From the NCBI GenBank assembly GCA_018056145.1, contig JAGPGE010000322.1, positions 1 through 6,907 of the forward strand: a stretch of 6,907 nucleotides of DNA, given 5' to 3'. Position numbers and translations under genes: made by a program. Shown piece after piece: positions 1 through 6,907 of the stretch. The stretch comes from Armatimonadota bacterium. GTDB taxonomy: Bacteria > Armatimonadota > Zipacnadia > Zipacnadales > JABUFB01. Each line of letters begins with the position of its first letter. Position 1 is the first letter of the stretch. The notes under the pieces are model-generated. The model was not told the DNA's origin, searched no databases, and saw only the letters and a list, made by a program, of their open reading frames with translations.

Positions 1-655
1 CGAGCTCCTGGTTGTAATCGCGATCATCGCGATCCTGGCGGCCATCCTGTTCCCAGTGTTCGCAAGAGCACGTGAAAAGGCCCGTCAGGCAAGTTGTCAG
101 TCGAATATCAAGCAGATCATGCTCGCGTGCATCATGTACAAGACCGACTACGACGGCCGCTTCCCGCACAACTGCACCTCTTCGTCCACCACGGGTTGTG
201 TTGCGCCGGGTTGGGACTGGCGAGAAGTCACCCAGCCCTACACCAAGAACTGGCAGTTGTACATCTGCCCCTCAACCGAAGAGATCTCTCGGCCTTGCAT
301 GCTCAGCGTTCCGCGAAGCTTCGCGGGGCAGTATCTCGGCGGCTACGGGGCCAATGCCGGGCGCCCTGGGATCATCGGTCAGATCGGCAACGGTCCCTTC
401 GGAAACAGCTGGCACCGCCGGCCGCCCACGGAGTCCGTGTTCAAGAGCCCGGCGGAACTCATCGCCATCGTGGAGACGGCAGTGCACTGCCACATGATTT
501 GCGGCGTGGGTCACATGGGCAGCGACACCGGGTCCACCACCGGCTGGGATGCCCGCCGCTTCGACCACAATGACGGCATGAACTGCGGCTACTACGACGG
601 CCACGTCAAGTTCCACAAGCGCCAGTTCCAACCGCAAGAGTTTGGGGTCGACTAG
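1..655 (+). CDS. Prepilin-like protein with H-x9-DG C-terminal motif (5' end cut off by window)
   Basis: The reading frame is open from base 2, so the gene starts before the window; only the last 217 residues are seen. The visible part opens inside the class III (type IV pilin/pseudopilin) hydrophobic helix, ELLVVIAIIAILAAILFPVF. The Glu is the conserved E5 of mature pilins, so the signal peptide and cleavage site lie just upstream. The linker ARAREKARQASCQSN and the motif H-NDGMNCGYY-DG (His at visible residue 189) match the prepilin-type H-x9-DG family common in Armatimonadota and Planctomycetes. An internal GTG at 56 can be read as a start, but it would remove the export helix and is not real. 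The visible part has nine cysteines, which suggests disulfides in an exported protein. The protein is probably membrane-anchored or assembled outside the inner membrane; its function is unknown. It ends in TAG and is followed by a strong terminator, so it is not an obvious operon with the next gene. Confidence 0.9.
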   Translation, partial: ELLVVIAIIAILAAILFPVFARAREKARQASCQSNIKQIMLACIMYKTDYDGRFPHNCTSSSTTGCVAPGWDWREVTQPYTKNWQLYICPSTEEISRPCMLSVPRSFAGQYLGGYGANAGRPGIIGQIGNGPFGNSWHRRPPTESVFKSPAELIAIVETAVHCHMICGVGHMGSDTGSTTGWDARRFDHNDGMNCGYYDGHVKFHKRQFQPQEFGVD

Positions 656-700
656 GGAGCCGATTGCATTCAGGCTGGCGGCACACTCAACGTCACCATG

Positions 701-733
701 GAGCCCCGGCCAACCTGGCCGGGGCTCTGCTTT
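701..733 (+). terminator. Intrinsic terminator after first prepilin-like gene
   Basis: A perfect 12-bp GC-rich stem pairs 701-712 (GAGCCCCGGCCA) with 716-727 (TGGCCGGGGCTC) across a 3-base loop. It is followed by a short T-containing tail, TGCTTT. It begins 45 bases after the stop codon of the upstream gene. The U-tract is weak, but the stem is very stable. Confidence 0.85.
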
Positions 734-835
734 GGGCACTCCGGCAGACCGCCGGAACTCAGGACAAAAATGTTATGACTCTGAGAAGGAACTCGCAAGG
801 CCCACCTCGAAAGTAGGGAGTACATCCTTCAGGAA

Positions 836-840
836 AGAGG
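836..840 (+). promoter_or_regulatory. Ribosome binding site deciding a TTG start
   Basis: AGAGG lies 8 bases before TTG at 849. This supports the non-ATG start and a short basic leader (MRKTHG) typical of class III signal peptides. An overlapping AGGA at 831-834 could serve the competing GTG at 840. Confidence 0.6.
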
Positions 841-848
841 TGAACGGC

Positions 849-1541
<693 letters not shown>

Positions 1542-1567
1542 GCCACGCTTCGAATTACGCGCACGAC

Positions 1568-1600
1568 ACGGGCCTCCATCGCTGGAGGCCCGTTGCTTTT
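1568..1600 (+). terminator. Intrinsic terminator between convergent genes
   Basis: A perfect 11-bp stem pairs 1568-1578 (ACGGGCCTCCA) with 1583-1593 (TGGAGGCCCGT) around the loop TCGC. On the + strand it is followed by TGCTTTT, so it terminates the second prepilin-like gene. The aldo/keto reductase on the opposite strand ends at 1625 and would be transcribed into the same hairpin, but there is no U-rich tail on that side. Two-way use is therefore possible but less supported. Confidence 0.88.
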
Positions 1601-1624
1601 CCACCGGCTTGTTCCGGTCCGGGC

Positions 1625-2596
1625 CTACGGCGCGCCCAGTTCGGGCCTGGGGAACAGGTCGCACAGTTGCGCGTACAATTCGTCACTGAGCTCCACGTTG
1701 GCGGCGGCCACATTGTCGCGCATCTGCTCGATTTTCGTGGCCCCGATGATCACCGATGTCACCGCCGGGTGCTTCATGCACCAGGCGAGGGAAAGCTGGG
1801 CGGCGGTGATGCCGAGATCACCCGCGATGCTCTTGAGGGTCTGGGCCTTGCGGAGAATCTCGTCCTTGAAGTACAGGTCCATCATGATCTTGTTCTGCGA
1901 GGGGTCCGACGCCCGGGTTCCCTCGGCAGGCGGCTGGCCGGGCTCGTACTTGCCTGTTAGCACTCCGTGGGCCAGGGGCGAGAAGACCACGTTGCCCATC
2001 CCGGTCTTCAGCGTTGTGGGGAAGACCTCGGCCTCGGGGTACCGCCACAGGAGACTGTACCGGGGCTGGTTGGAGGCCGGCGGACGGCAGCCCATTGCCC
2101 TCGCCAGGTCGCACGCCTCCTGTATGAGCGCCGACGGCCATTCGCTGCAGCCCCAGTAGAGGATCTTCCCCTGCCGCGCGAGGTCATCCATGATCCGGAT
2201 CGTCTCTTCCAGCGGAGTGTCCGGGTCGGGGCGATGGCACTGATACAGGTCGATGTAGTCGGCATTGAGGCGCTTGAGACTTGCATGGCACTGTTCGAAG
2301 ATGTGCTTCGCCGACAGCCCGCGGTCATTGGGCCCGTCACCCATGGGCGCCCAGACTTTGGTGGCGAGGACGTAAGACTCCCTCGGGTAGCCGGGGAGGA
2401 TGCGGCCCAGGGACTTCTCGGCCTCGCCGCGATTGTAGGCATTGGCGGTGTCGAACCAGTTGATGCCGGAATCGAAGGCCAGAGCCACGCATTCGGCGGC
2501 GAGGTCATCGCTCACATGCATGCCGATGGTGAGATAGCTCCCCAGCCCTACCTTGCTGAGCTTGACGCCCCACTTGCCGAGATTGCGGTATTCCAT
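1625..2596 (-). CDS. Aldo/keto reductase, potassium-channel beta-subunit-like subgroup
   Basis: This is a 323-residue cytosolic NADP(H)-dependent (alpha/beta)8-barrel oxidoreductase. The catalytic tetrad is intact: Asp49 and Tyr54 (FDTANAYNRGEAEKSLG), Lys80 (LATKVW) and His121 (LYQCHRPD). The closing part carries SPLAHGVLTGKY and the cofactor-binding region IIGATKIEQMRDN, both typical of the KCNAB/YghZ-like branch of the AKR superfamily. The start at 2596 (MEYRNLGKWG) is chosen because AGGAG lies 7 bases upstream. An in-frame ATG at 2620 has no ribosome binding site and would add eight residues that do not resemble the family. It lies 82 bases downstream of the sugar-isomerase-like gene on the same strand, with no clear terminator between, so the two are probably co-transcribed. 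The substrate is probably a sugar-derived or other aldehyde or ketone; the sequence does not define it. Confidence 0.93.
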   Translation of the reverse strand: MEYRNLGKWGVKLSKVGLGSYLTIGMHVSDDLAAECVALAFDSGINWFDTANAYNRGEAEKSLGRILPGYPRESYVLATKVWAPMGDGPNDRGLSAKHIFEQCHASLKRLNADYIDLYQCHRPDPDTPLEETIRIMDDLARQGKILYWGCSEWPSALIQEACDLARAMGCRPPASNQPRYSLLWRYPEAEVFPTTLKTGMGNVVFSPLAHGVLTGKYEPGQPPAEGTRASDPSQNKIMMDLYFKDEILRKAQTLKSIAGDLGITAAQLSLAWCMKHPAVTSVIIGATKIEQMRDNVAAANVELSDELYAQLCDLFPRPELGAP

Positions 2597-2603
2597 GGTG
2601 TAT

Positions 2604-2608
2604 CTCCT
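2604..2608 (-). promoter_or_regulatory. Ribosome binding site of the aldo/keto reductase
   Basis: AGGAG (read on the - strand) lies 7 bases before the ATG ending at 2596. It settles the start there rather than at the upstream ATG at 2620. Confidence 0.75.
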
Positions 2609-2678
2609 GGCGTGCGTCATGGTGCCGCTTACAGCCCGCCGATGGCGTCGGCCTTCTCGCGGCCTGCAAAGGTTCCCC

Positions 2679-3452
2679 TTACTTCAGGCCCCACGCGCGC
2701 ATGTTGTCGAAGCTGATCTTCAGGCTGTCGAAGGGGTCGCGGTCGTAGCAGTTGTCCTGCTCCACGATATACCACTCGACGCCGGTGGTCTTGCATGCCT
2801 CAAGGATATTGGGCCAGTTGAGATTGCCCTCGCCCACCTCGGCGAAGCGCTGCTCACCACTGACGATGCGGAAGTCCTTGAAGTGGACCAGGAACATGCG
2901 GCCCTTGAGCATGCGGATCCACGCCGCGGGGTCGCCGCCGCCATGCTGCACCCAATAGGTGTCGATCTCGCCGGTCACGTACTTCGGGTCGCTTTCTTCG
3001 TAGATGATCTGCAGGCCCGTGCGATCGCCGTACTTCTCCAACTCGAAGCTGTGGTTGTGATACCCAAAGGCCATCCCGGCCGCCGCCAGCTTGCGCCCCA
3101 CCTCATTGGCCTGTTTGGCGAAGGTGGCATACCCCTCGGCGCTGCCCCGGAACTCATTGGGCAGGCCACCGATGGCGGGATACTTGCACCCGATGATCTC
3201 GTGCTGCTCGATCATCCGGTCGGTCTCGTCACGCAGGCTCTCGAAAGAAACGTGGGTCGCGGCGACCTCGATCCCGTTGTCGTCGCAGATGCGGCGGACG
3301 TCGGCCCAGTCGATGTCCTTGCCGATGCCCGAGACCTGCACGGCCTCATAGCCGATCTCGCGCACGCGCTTCATGGCCTGGGCGAAGTCTTCGGTGGTCT
3401 GAGTGAAGTCCCGCAGCGTGTAGAGCTGGGCGGCGATCTGTGTCCGTGGCAT
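2679..3452 (-). CDS. Sugar phosphate isomerase/epimerase-like TIM-barrel protein
   Basis: The 257-residue protein belongs to the xylose-isomerase-like TIM barrel family (AP_endonuc_2 fold), which includes inosose dehydratase, hydroxypyruvate isomerase and keto-sugar epimerases. It opens with IAAQLYTLRDF, the usual first strand. The expected divalent-metal ligands can be assigned by motif: Glu137 (YHNHSFEL), Asp164 (EIDTYWV), His190 (FLVHFKD) and Glu231 (IVEQD). The length is normal and there is no signal peptide, so it is presumably cytosolic. The ATG at 3452 has GAGAGGA 8 bases upstream. It is the first gene of a likely two-gene unit with the aldo/keto reductase. Many genomes of sugar-degrading environmental bacteria carry dozens of paralogues with different substrates, so no specific reaction is assigned. 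Confidence 0.9.
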   Translation of the reverse strand: MPRTQIAAQLYTLRDFTQTTEDFAQAMKRVREIGYEAVQVSGIGKDIDWADVRRICDDNGIEVAATHVSFESLRDETDRMIEQHEIIGCKYPAIGGLPNEFRGSAEGYATFAKQANEVGRKLAAAGMAFGYHNHSFELEKYGDRTGLQIIYEESDPKYVTGEIDTYWVQHGGGDPAAWIRMLKGRMFLVHFKDFRIVSGEQRFAEVGEGNLNWPNILEACKTTGVEWYIVEQDNCYDRDPFDSLKISFDNMRAWGLK

Positions 3453-3558
3453 GCAAATCGTCCTCTCGGCTGGTCAGGCAATCCGCGACGCGCGAAAAGA
3501 CCGCAAATCGCGCCGCATGTGGGGATTGTCCTGCCTGTGGTTTTCCTGAAGTATGCTC

Positions 3559-3588
3559 AAAAGGGGCCCCGGCGTCAACGGCGGCCCC
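3559..3588 (-). terminator. Probable intrinsic terminator after the uronate-isomerase-like gene
   Basis: Read on the - strand, GGGGCC (3588-3583), a bulged G, CCG (3581-3579), a 7-base loop, CGG (3571-3569) and GGCCCC (3568-3563) form a stem of 6 plus 3 bp. It is followed directly by TTTT (3562-3559). It starts about 35 bases after the stop codon at 3623 and separates that gene from the isomerase/reductase pair. The bulge and the GC-rich surroundings leave some doubt. Confidence 0.6.
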
Positions 3589-3622
3589 CCCGGAACGGCT
3601 GCGCGACCGGCGTGCCGCGCGT

Positions 3623-4903
3623 CTATACCCTGCGCCCCACGAAATCCGTGAAGTTCCGCGCCACCAGGCGCTCCACGTCATCCGCGATTGCCTCGGCGGT
3701 CACGCGCCAGCCAGTTTCCGCAAGGTCCACGTACTTGTCCGTCAGCACCTTGCCGAAAATCGCCCGCGAATGCTTCCACTTGTAGATGAGCTGGTCGAGA
3801 ATGCGGGCGTCGGAATGCTGCGGGATCATAGACAGCCCCAGCAGCTCCAGACGCATTCGGGTCATCTCGTCGATGGTCAGCGGGTCATTCAGGAACCACC
3901 AGCAGCCGAAGGGCATGAGGTTCGGCAGCTTGCGGGCAGCCACGCACAGTTCATGCTGGTTCTCGCGAGACAAGAGGGTGCACAGGAAGCGGATGTCTGG
4001 ATTGTCAGCGGCCATCTGCTCCACTGCGCGGATGTCGCATCTGCCCACACCGTCGCCCGCGAGCTTGAGCGCCGGGTTGAGCTGGCGCTTGACGCCGATC
4101 ATCATGGCGAAGGGCGTGCCCGTATCCCGCGCCACCGGCAGGACGCAGTTGGCGATCATCTGCGCGGTGAAATCTTCGCCGGGGAACTGGAAGGTGTCGG
4201 GCAGCGAGACCGCCATGTAAAGGGGGCTCATGCGCTTGATCTCATCGGCCAGGAACTTGCGCACATTCCGGAACGCCTGCTGGGTGAGGCCTGGCGTCAC
4301 CGGGTAGCCCCACTCCTGCAGCGAGGCCACATTGCGCGCCCACATGCTCTCGATCAGCACGCCGTCGATGCGCAGGGCAGGCAGGAAGCGCGCGTCGGTG
4401 CAGCCCTCGCCCAGCCAGACCGGGCGCTCAACGGGGTCGAAGGGGTCGTTGGTCATGACCGCCGCGCGCACGTTGGCCAGTTCCAGCACCCGGTCGATGT
4501 GAGCGGCCACGGTGGTGCTTGCGAAGTAATCGCGCGCTGCTTTCAGGTCCGGCTTGTTTACGTCGATCCCCAGCGCATTGAGGGTGGTGAGCACGCCGCG
4601 GCAGGCTTCCGAGACCGGGGAGCTTTCCACGAACAGGTGCTGCCAGATGCGGTCGGCCTGCGCGGTCTTCGTCATCGCGTAGAACTCGGCGGGAGACGGC
4701 CCGCCGGGAGCGCGGCAGACCTCGGCGATCAGGTAATGGTAGGTGACCAGCTCATCCACGCCCCACAGGAGAAGCTCACCGAAATCGGCGCTGTAGATAT
4801 GGGTGTGCAGGTCAATGATGGGTGTGGTCTCGAGGGCGGTCGAAACAGCGGCGGCGATCTGCTCCCGCCCGGAAAGCGCGTTGCAGTTCTGGCAGGTTGA
4901 CAT
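3623..4903 (-). CDS. Divergent uronate (glucuronate) isomerase-like amidohydrolase
   Basis: The 426-residue product resembles a compact branch of the uronate isomerase family (UxaC; amidohydrolase superfamily), which interconverts aldo- and keto-hexuronates. Visible signatures are the metal-binding HxH (IIDLHTHIY, His33 and His35), GCWWFLND (Trp335-Trp336), corresponding to GWWFND of classical UxaC, and SDAR (Asp365), corresponding to the TDSRS active-site aspartate. Classical enzymes are about 470 residues, so this one is shorter, and identity to E. coli UxaC looks low. The start at 4903 follows GGGGGT by 7 bases. The frame is open upstream to 5020, but that extension runs across the hom terminator and looks non-coding. 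The N-terminus MSTCQNCNALSG contains a CxxC. It is flanked on both sides by terminators, so it probably has its own promoter, which I could not identify. The fold is well supported; the actual substrate is less sure. Confidence 0.82.
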   Translation of the reverse strand: MSTCQNCNALSGREQIAAAVSTALETTPIIDLHTHIYSADFGELLLWGVDELVTYHYLIAEVCRAPGGPSPAEFYAMTKTAQADRIWQHLFVESSPVSEACRGVLTTLNALGIDVNKPDLKAARDYFASTTVAAHIDRVLELANVRAAVMTNDPFDPVERPVWLGEGCTDARFLPALRIDGVLIESMWARNVASLQEWGYPVTPGLTQQAFRNVRKFLADEIKRMSPLYMAVSLPDTFQFPGEDFTAQMIANCVLPVARDTGTPFAMMIGVKRQLNPALKLAGDGVGRCDIRAVEQMAADNPDIRFLCTLLSRENQHELCVAARKLPNLMPFGCWWFLNDPLTIDEMTRMRLELLGLSMIPQHSDARILDQLIYKWKHSRAIFGKVLTDKYVDLAETGWRVTAEAIADDVERLVARNFTDFVGRRV

Positions 4904-4973
4904 GGTACAGACCCCCGGGGTCAGTGTGATGCGCGCACAACATTTCGTCGCTGGGTGAGGGGTCTCCTCCAAC

Positions 4974-5003
4974 GAAAGAGCCGCCACCCGGTTGGGTGAC
5001 GGC
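4974..5003 (-). terminator. Intrinsic terminator after hom
   Basis: On the - strand, GCCGTCACCC (5003-4994) pairs with GGGTGGCGGC (4989-4980) around the loop AACC. The stem is 10 bp with one G-U pair and is followed by TCTTTC. It starts 28 bases after the hom stop codon, so hom ends a transcription unit. Confidence 0.8.
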
Positions 5004-5031
5004 CCTGGAGTGCGTCTCACAATGAGCGGGA

Positions 5032-6324
5032 TTACTCCACCACCCGGATCACGTTGGGGATGGAGTCCACGATTCCCAGGTTGGAGATGGCCGCGAGTGC
5101 GGTGCGCAGGAACCGCTGCGGGCAGGGGTGCATGACCCAGACGATCTCTGCGAGGTCCTCGCCAACGTTCGCCTCCTGGATCACCGATTCGATGCTCACG
5201 CCCTCCTGGCCGAGGATCGTTGCAATGCTGCCAAGAACGCCCGGCCGGTCCTTCACCCTCATGCGCACGTAGGCCTTGGCAACCACGTCGTCGATGGGAA
5301 GGATGCTCGCCTGGCTCTCGCAGGTGCAGGGAACGCGGCCCCTGGCGTTGCGCAGGATGTTGCGGGCGCAGTCGATCACATCCCCCGCGACAGCGCTGGC
5401 AGTGGGAAGCGCCCCCGCGCCGCGACCGTAGAGCATGACGTCATCGCAGGCATCGCCCTGGACGAAGATGGCGTTGAAAACGCCGTCCACCGAGGCCAGC
5501 GGATGTGACCGCGGCACGAGGGCCGGATGGACGCGCACCTCGATCTGCTCACTGTGCCGGCTGGCGATGGCCAGGAGCTTGATCACGTAGCCCATGCGAT
5601 GGGCATACTCGATGTCGGTGGGCGTGATCTTCGAAATGCCCTCGCGGTAGACGTCCTCCACGTTGACCCGGCGCGCGAAGGCAATCGCGGCAAGGATCGC
5701 GATCTTGTTCTGTGAGTCGATCCCCTCGACATCAGCGGTGGGGTCCTGCTCCGCGTAACCAAGGGCCTGGGCTTCGGCGAGAACCTCGGCGAACTCCCGG
5801 CCCTCCTGGCTCATCTTCGTGAGGATGTAGTTGGTGGTGCCGTTGACGATGCCGAGAATGCGCTGGATGCGGTTGGCTTCCAGGCTCTGGTGCAGGGCGC
5901 GGATGATCGGAATGGTGCCGCCCACGGCGCCCTCGAACTGAACATCAACGCCCTTGTCGCGGGCGGCGTCGAGGATCTCACTGCCGAACTTGGCCATGAG
6001 TTCCTTGTTCGACGTAACCACGGCCTTGCCGTTCTCGATGGCCGCCATCACCAGCTTGCGGGCGATGCCGATCCCGCCGATGGTCTCCACGATAATGTCG
6101 ATGGAGGGATCGGTGCACAGGGCCATGCCGTCGGTGGAGCGCAGTTCCGCCGGCACGTCGAAGTCCCGCGGACGGTCCCAGTCAATGTCCGCCACGGCCG
6201 CTAGTTCCACCGGGGCCTGGGTGCGTCGAGCGATCTCATCGGCATTGCGGGTCAGTAACTGGAAGAGCCCGCCACCGACGACGCCGCAGCCAAGAATGCC
6301 GACACGAACCGTGCGTTGCTCCAT
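5032..6324 (-). CDS. hom: Homoserine dehydrogenase with C-terminal ACT domain
   Basis: This 430-residue cytosolic enzyme reduces aspartate semialdehyde to homoserine with NAD(P)H, at the branch leading to threonine, methionine and isoleucine. The nucleotide-binding GxGxxG is G12-C-G14-V-V-G17. SNKELM carries the catalytic Lys107, and EGAVGGTIPII and NGTTNYIL are typical family blocks. The signature DPTADVEGIDSQNK contains Asp203 and Lys207, equivalent to the catalytic Asp/Lys pair. GRGAGALPTASAV (300-312) closes the dehydrogenase part. Residues about 352-425 form an ACT domain (RVKDRPGVLGSIATIL), as in monofunctional enzymes inhibited by threonine. There is no fused aspartokinase. The start at 6324 has a perfect AGGAGG 8 bases upstream; the frame is open to 6444, but that extension is non-coding. 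No thrB, thrC or lysC is adjacent downstream, because a terminator follows. It lies 137 bases downstream of accB. Confidence 0.97.
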   Translation of the reverse strand: MEQRTVRVGILGCGVVGGGLFQLLTRNADEIARRTQAPVELAAVADIDWDRPRDFDVPAELRSTDGMALCTDPSIDIIVETIGGIGIARKLVMAAIENGKAVVTSNKELMAKFGSEILDAARDKGVDVQFEGAVGGTIPIIRALHQSLEANRIQRILGIVNGTTNYILTKMSQEGREFAEVLAEAQALGYAEQDPTADVEGIDSQNKIAILAAIAFARRVNVEDVYREGISKITPTDIEYAHRMGYVIKLLAIASRHSEQIEVRVHPALVPRSHPLASVDGVFNAIFVQGDACDDVMLYGRGAGALPTASAVAGDVIDCARNILRNARGRVPCTCESQASILPIDDVVAKAYVRMRVKDRPGVLGSIATILGQEGVSIESVIQEANVGEDLAEIVWVMHPCPQRFLRTALAAISNLGIVDSIPNVIRVVE

Positions 6325-6332
6325 AGCACGAA

Positions 6333-6338
6333 CCTCCT
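6333..6338 (-). promoter_or_regulatory. hom: Ribosome binding site of hom
   Basis: A perfect AGGAGG (- strand) lies 8 bases before the ATG ending at 6324. It fixes this start over the longer open frame reaching 6444. Confidence 0.88.
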
Positions 6339-6357
6339 GAACCGCGGTAACCGGTTC
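6339..6357. repeat. Inverted repeat immediately upstream of the hom ribosome binding site
   Basis: GAACCG (6339-6344) and CGGTTC (6352-6357) form a 6-bp inverted repeat with a 7-base spacer, and the right part contains the palindrome AACCGGTT. It abuts AGGAGG of hom, so it could be an operator or a small mRNA hairpin affecting translation, or it could be chance in GC-rich DNA. No known regulator site was recognised. Confidence 0.3.
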
Positions 6358-6412
6358 GAGAATACGATCTGGGTCGGGCGAAAGCGTGCATGAAACGGTA
6401 CGGGGGGAGATC

Positions 6413-6456
6413 GGGTCGCGACGCCTGAGCCCGTGGACAGGCACAGGGCGCGACCC
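6413..6456 (-). other. Hairpin in the accB-hom gap, just after the accB stop codon
   Basis: GGGTCGCG (6413-6420) and CGCGACCC (6449-6456) form a perfect 8-bp stem. Inside it, GCCTG (6423-6427) and CAGGC (6438-6442) can form a second, inner 5-bp stem. On the - strand it begins 5 bases after the accB stop. No run of U follows it, so it is not a standard intrinsic terminator. It may be a weak or factor-assisted terminator, or an mRNA 3'-end stabilising structure separating accB from hom. Confidence 0.45.
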
Positions 6457-6461
6457 CGCGG

Positions 6462-6902
6462 CTAAGTAGTCTCAACGTACATCAGGGTCTGCCCGGCCTC
6501 TACGTGGTCCTCATTGGCCACGAGGATGCGCCTGATGATGCCCGACACGGGGCAGTGCACGTCGTTGAAAAGCTTCATGGCCTCGATCAGGCCAACAGTG
6601 TCGTTTTCGTGGACTTCCTGGTCCAACTCAACGTACACGGGAGACTCGGGCGACGGGGCACGGTAGAAGACGCCCGACATGGGCGCCAGGATCGGCGTGA
6701 GGTTCTCCGGGACCGCCGGCTCAATGGGCGCATGTGCGCCCAGCTCAACCGGGCCAGCGACGCCGCCCGCGACCACAACCGCGGGTGCGTCAAGACGCTT
6801 GATGAGCGTCTGCTGCTCGCCCATCTGGACCTCGATCTCCGCGAGGTTCTCGTTCTCGGCGAGGGACAGCAGCCATTGGATGTCGGAGTCGTCGATAGGC
6901 AT
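6462..6902 (-). CDS. accB: Biotin carboxyl carrier protein of acetyl-CoA carboxylase
   Basis: The 146-residue protein carries biotin on a lysine and shuttles carboxylate between biotin carboxylase (AccC) and carboxyltransferase (AccA/AccD) in the first step of fatty acid synthesis. The N-terminal segment (residues 6-36, IQWLLSLAENENLAEIEV) has the usual AccB helix and strand. An Ala/Val/Pro-rich linker spans about 37-68. The biotinyl domain spans 70-146 with the classic EAMK motif; Lys110 in IEAMKLFN is the biotin site. The length matches complete AccB proteins, so the ATG at 6902 is probably the true start, but only five bases lie upstream and its ribosome binding site cannot be seen. No accC follows it: the next gene downstream is hom. 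An upstream partner such as accC or efp would be outside the window. Confidence 0.95.
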   Translation of the reverse strand: MPIDDSDIQWLLSLAENENLAEIEVQMGEQQTLIKRLDAPAVVVAGGVAGPVELGAHAPIEPAVPENLTPILAPMSGVFYRAPSPESPVYVELDQEVHENDTVGLIEAMKLFNDVHCPVSGIIRRILVANEDHVEAGQTLMYVETT

Positions 6903-6907
6903 GGGCG

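Noticed and set aside
18..32. 15-base inverted repeat TCGCGATcATCGCGA, present identically at 895-909
   Set aside because: It encodes the conserved pilin helix residues IAIIAI in both genes. The symmetry follows from codon choice for alternating Ile and Ala and needs no separate function.
1..120. Near-repeat of 878-997 as a possible mobile-element or recombination repeat
   Set aside because: The similarity is within the conserved coding head, with differences mostly at third codon positions, as expected of old paralogues under protein-level selection rather than a recent DNA repeat.
766..790. Possible -10 element (TTATGACT) upstream of the second prepilin-like gene
   Set aside because: There is no convincing -35 at the right spacing, and promoter consensus in this lineage is uncertain.
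2638..2652. Hairpin GCCGA-5-TCGGC between the isomerase and the aldo/keto reductase
   Set aside because: Only 5 bp with no U-tract; too weak to call a terminator, so the two genes are still treated as one likely unit.
2553..3785. Long + strand open frame (410 residues) opposite the sugar isomerase and parts of neighbouring genes
   Set aside because: It spans two intergenic regions and three antisense genes and shows no family motif, so it is a shadow of the real - strand genes.
3440..4900. Very long + strand open frame (486 residues) opposite the uronate-isomerase-like gene
   Set aside because: It is antisense to a gene with clear family motifs. The product has low-complexity composition (rich in H, A, R, G) and no recognisable domain; such frames are common opposite GC-rich genes.

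Overview
The window looks like a piece of chromosome from a GC-rich, environmental, diderm-type bacterium, most probably a member of Armatimonadota or a related planctomycete-like lineage. The main clue is two tandem prepilin-like proteins with the N-terminal helix ELLVVIAIIAILAAILFPVF followed by ARAREKARQASCQSN and a C-terminal H-x9-DG motif. This combination is heavily expanded in Armatimonadota and Planctomycetes. The assignment is an inference from protein style, not from a marker gene.

Layout. The left fifth (1-1600) is on the + strand: the 3' part of one prepilin-like gene, a strong terminator, a second complete prepilin-like gene and another strong terminator. From 1625 to the right edge everything is on the - strand. 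Read in the direction of transcription, the order is: accB (biotin carboxyl carrier protein, 6902-6462), hom (homoserine dehydrogenase with ACT domain, 6324-5032), a terminator, a divergent uronate-isomerase-like amidohydrolase (4903-3623), a probable terminator, then a xylose-isomerase-like TIM-barrel protein (3452-2679) and an aldo/keto reductase (2596-1625). The last two look like a two-gene operon. The reductase converges on the second prepilin gene, and one hairpin sits between them.

How the genes fit together. accB (fatty acid synthesis) and hom (aspartate-family amino acid synthesis) are housekeeping genes. The uronate-isomerase-like protein, the sugar isomerase/epimerase-like protein and the aldo/keto reductase together suggest sugar or sugar-acid conversion, but no transporter, kinase or regulator is present to define the substrate. 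The prepilin-like proteins are probably exported and processed by a prepilin peptidase; their role is unknown.

I did not find a mobile element, CRISPR array, tRNA, rRNA or clearly novel system. There is no gene-free stretch longer than about 200 bases. The most noteworthy points are the prepilin cassettes (near-identical heads, divergent cysteine-rich bodies, each with its own terminator), the short divergent uronate isomerase with a CxxC N-terminus, and the inverted repeats in the accB-hom gap.
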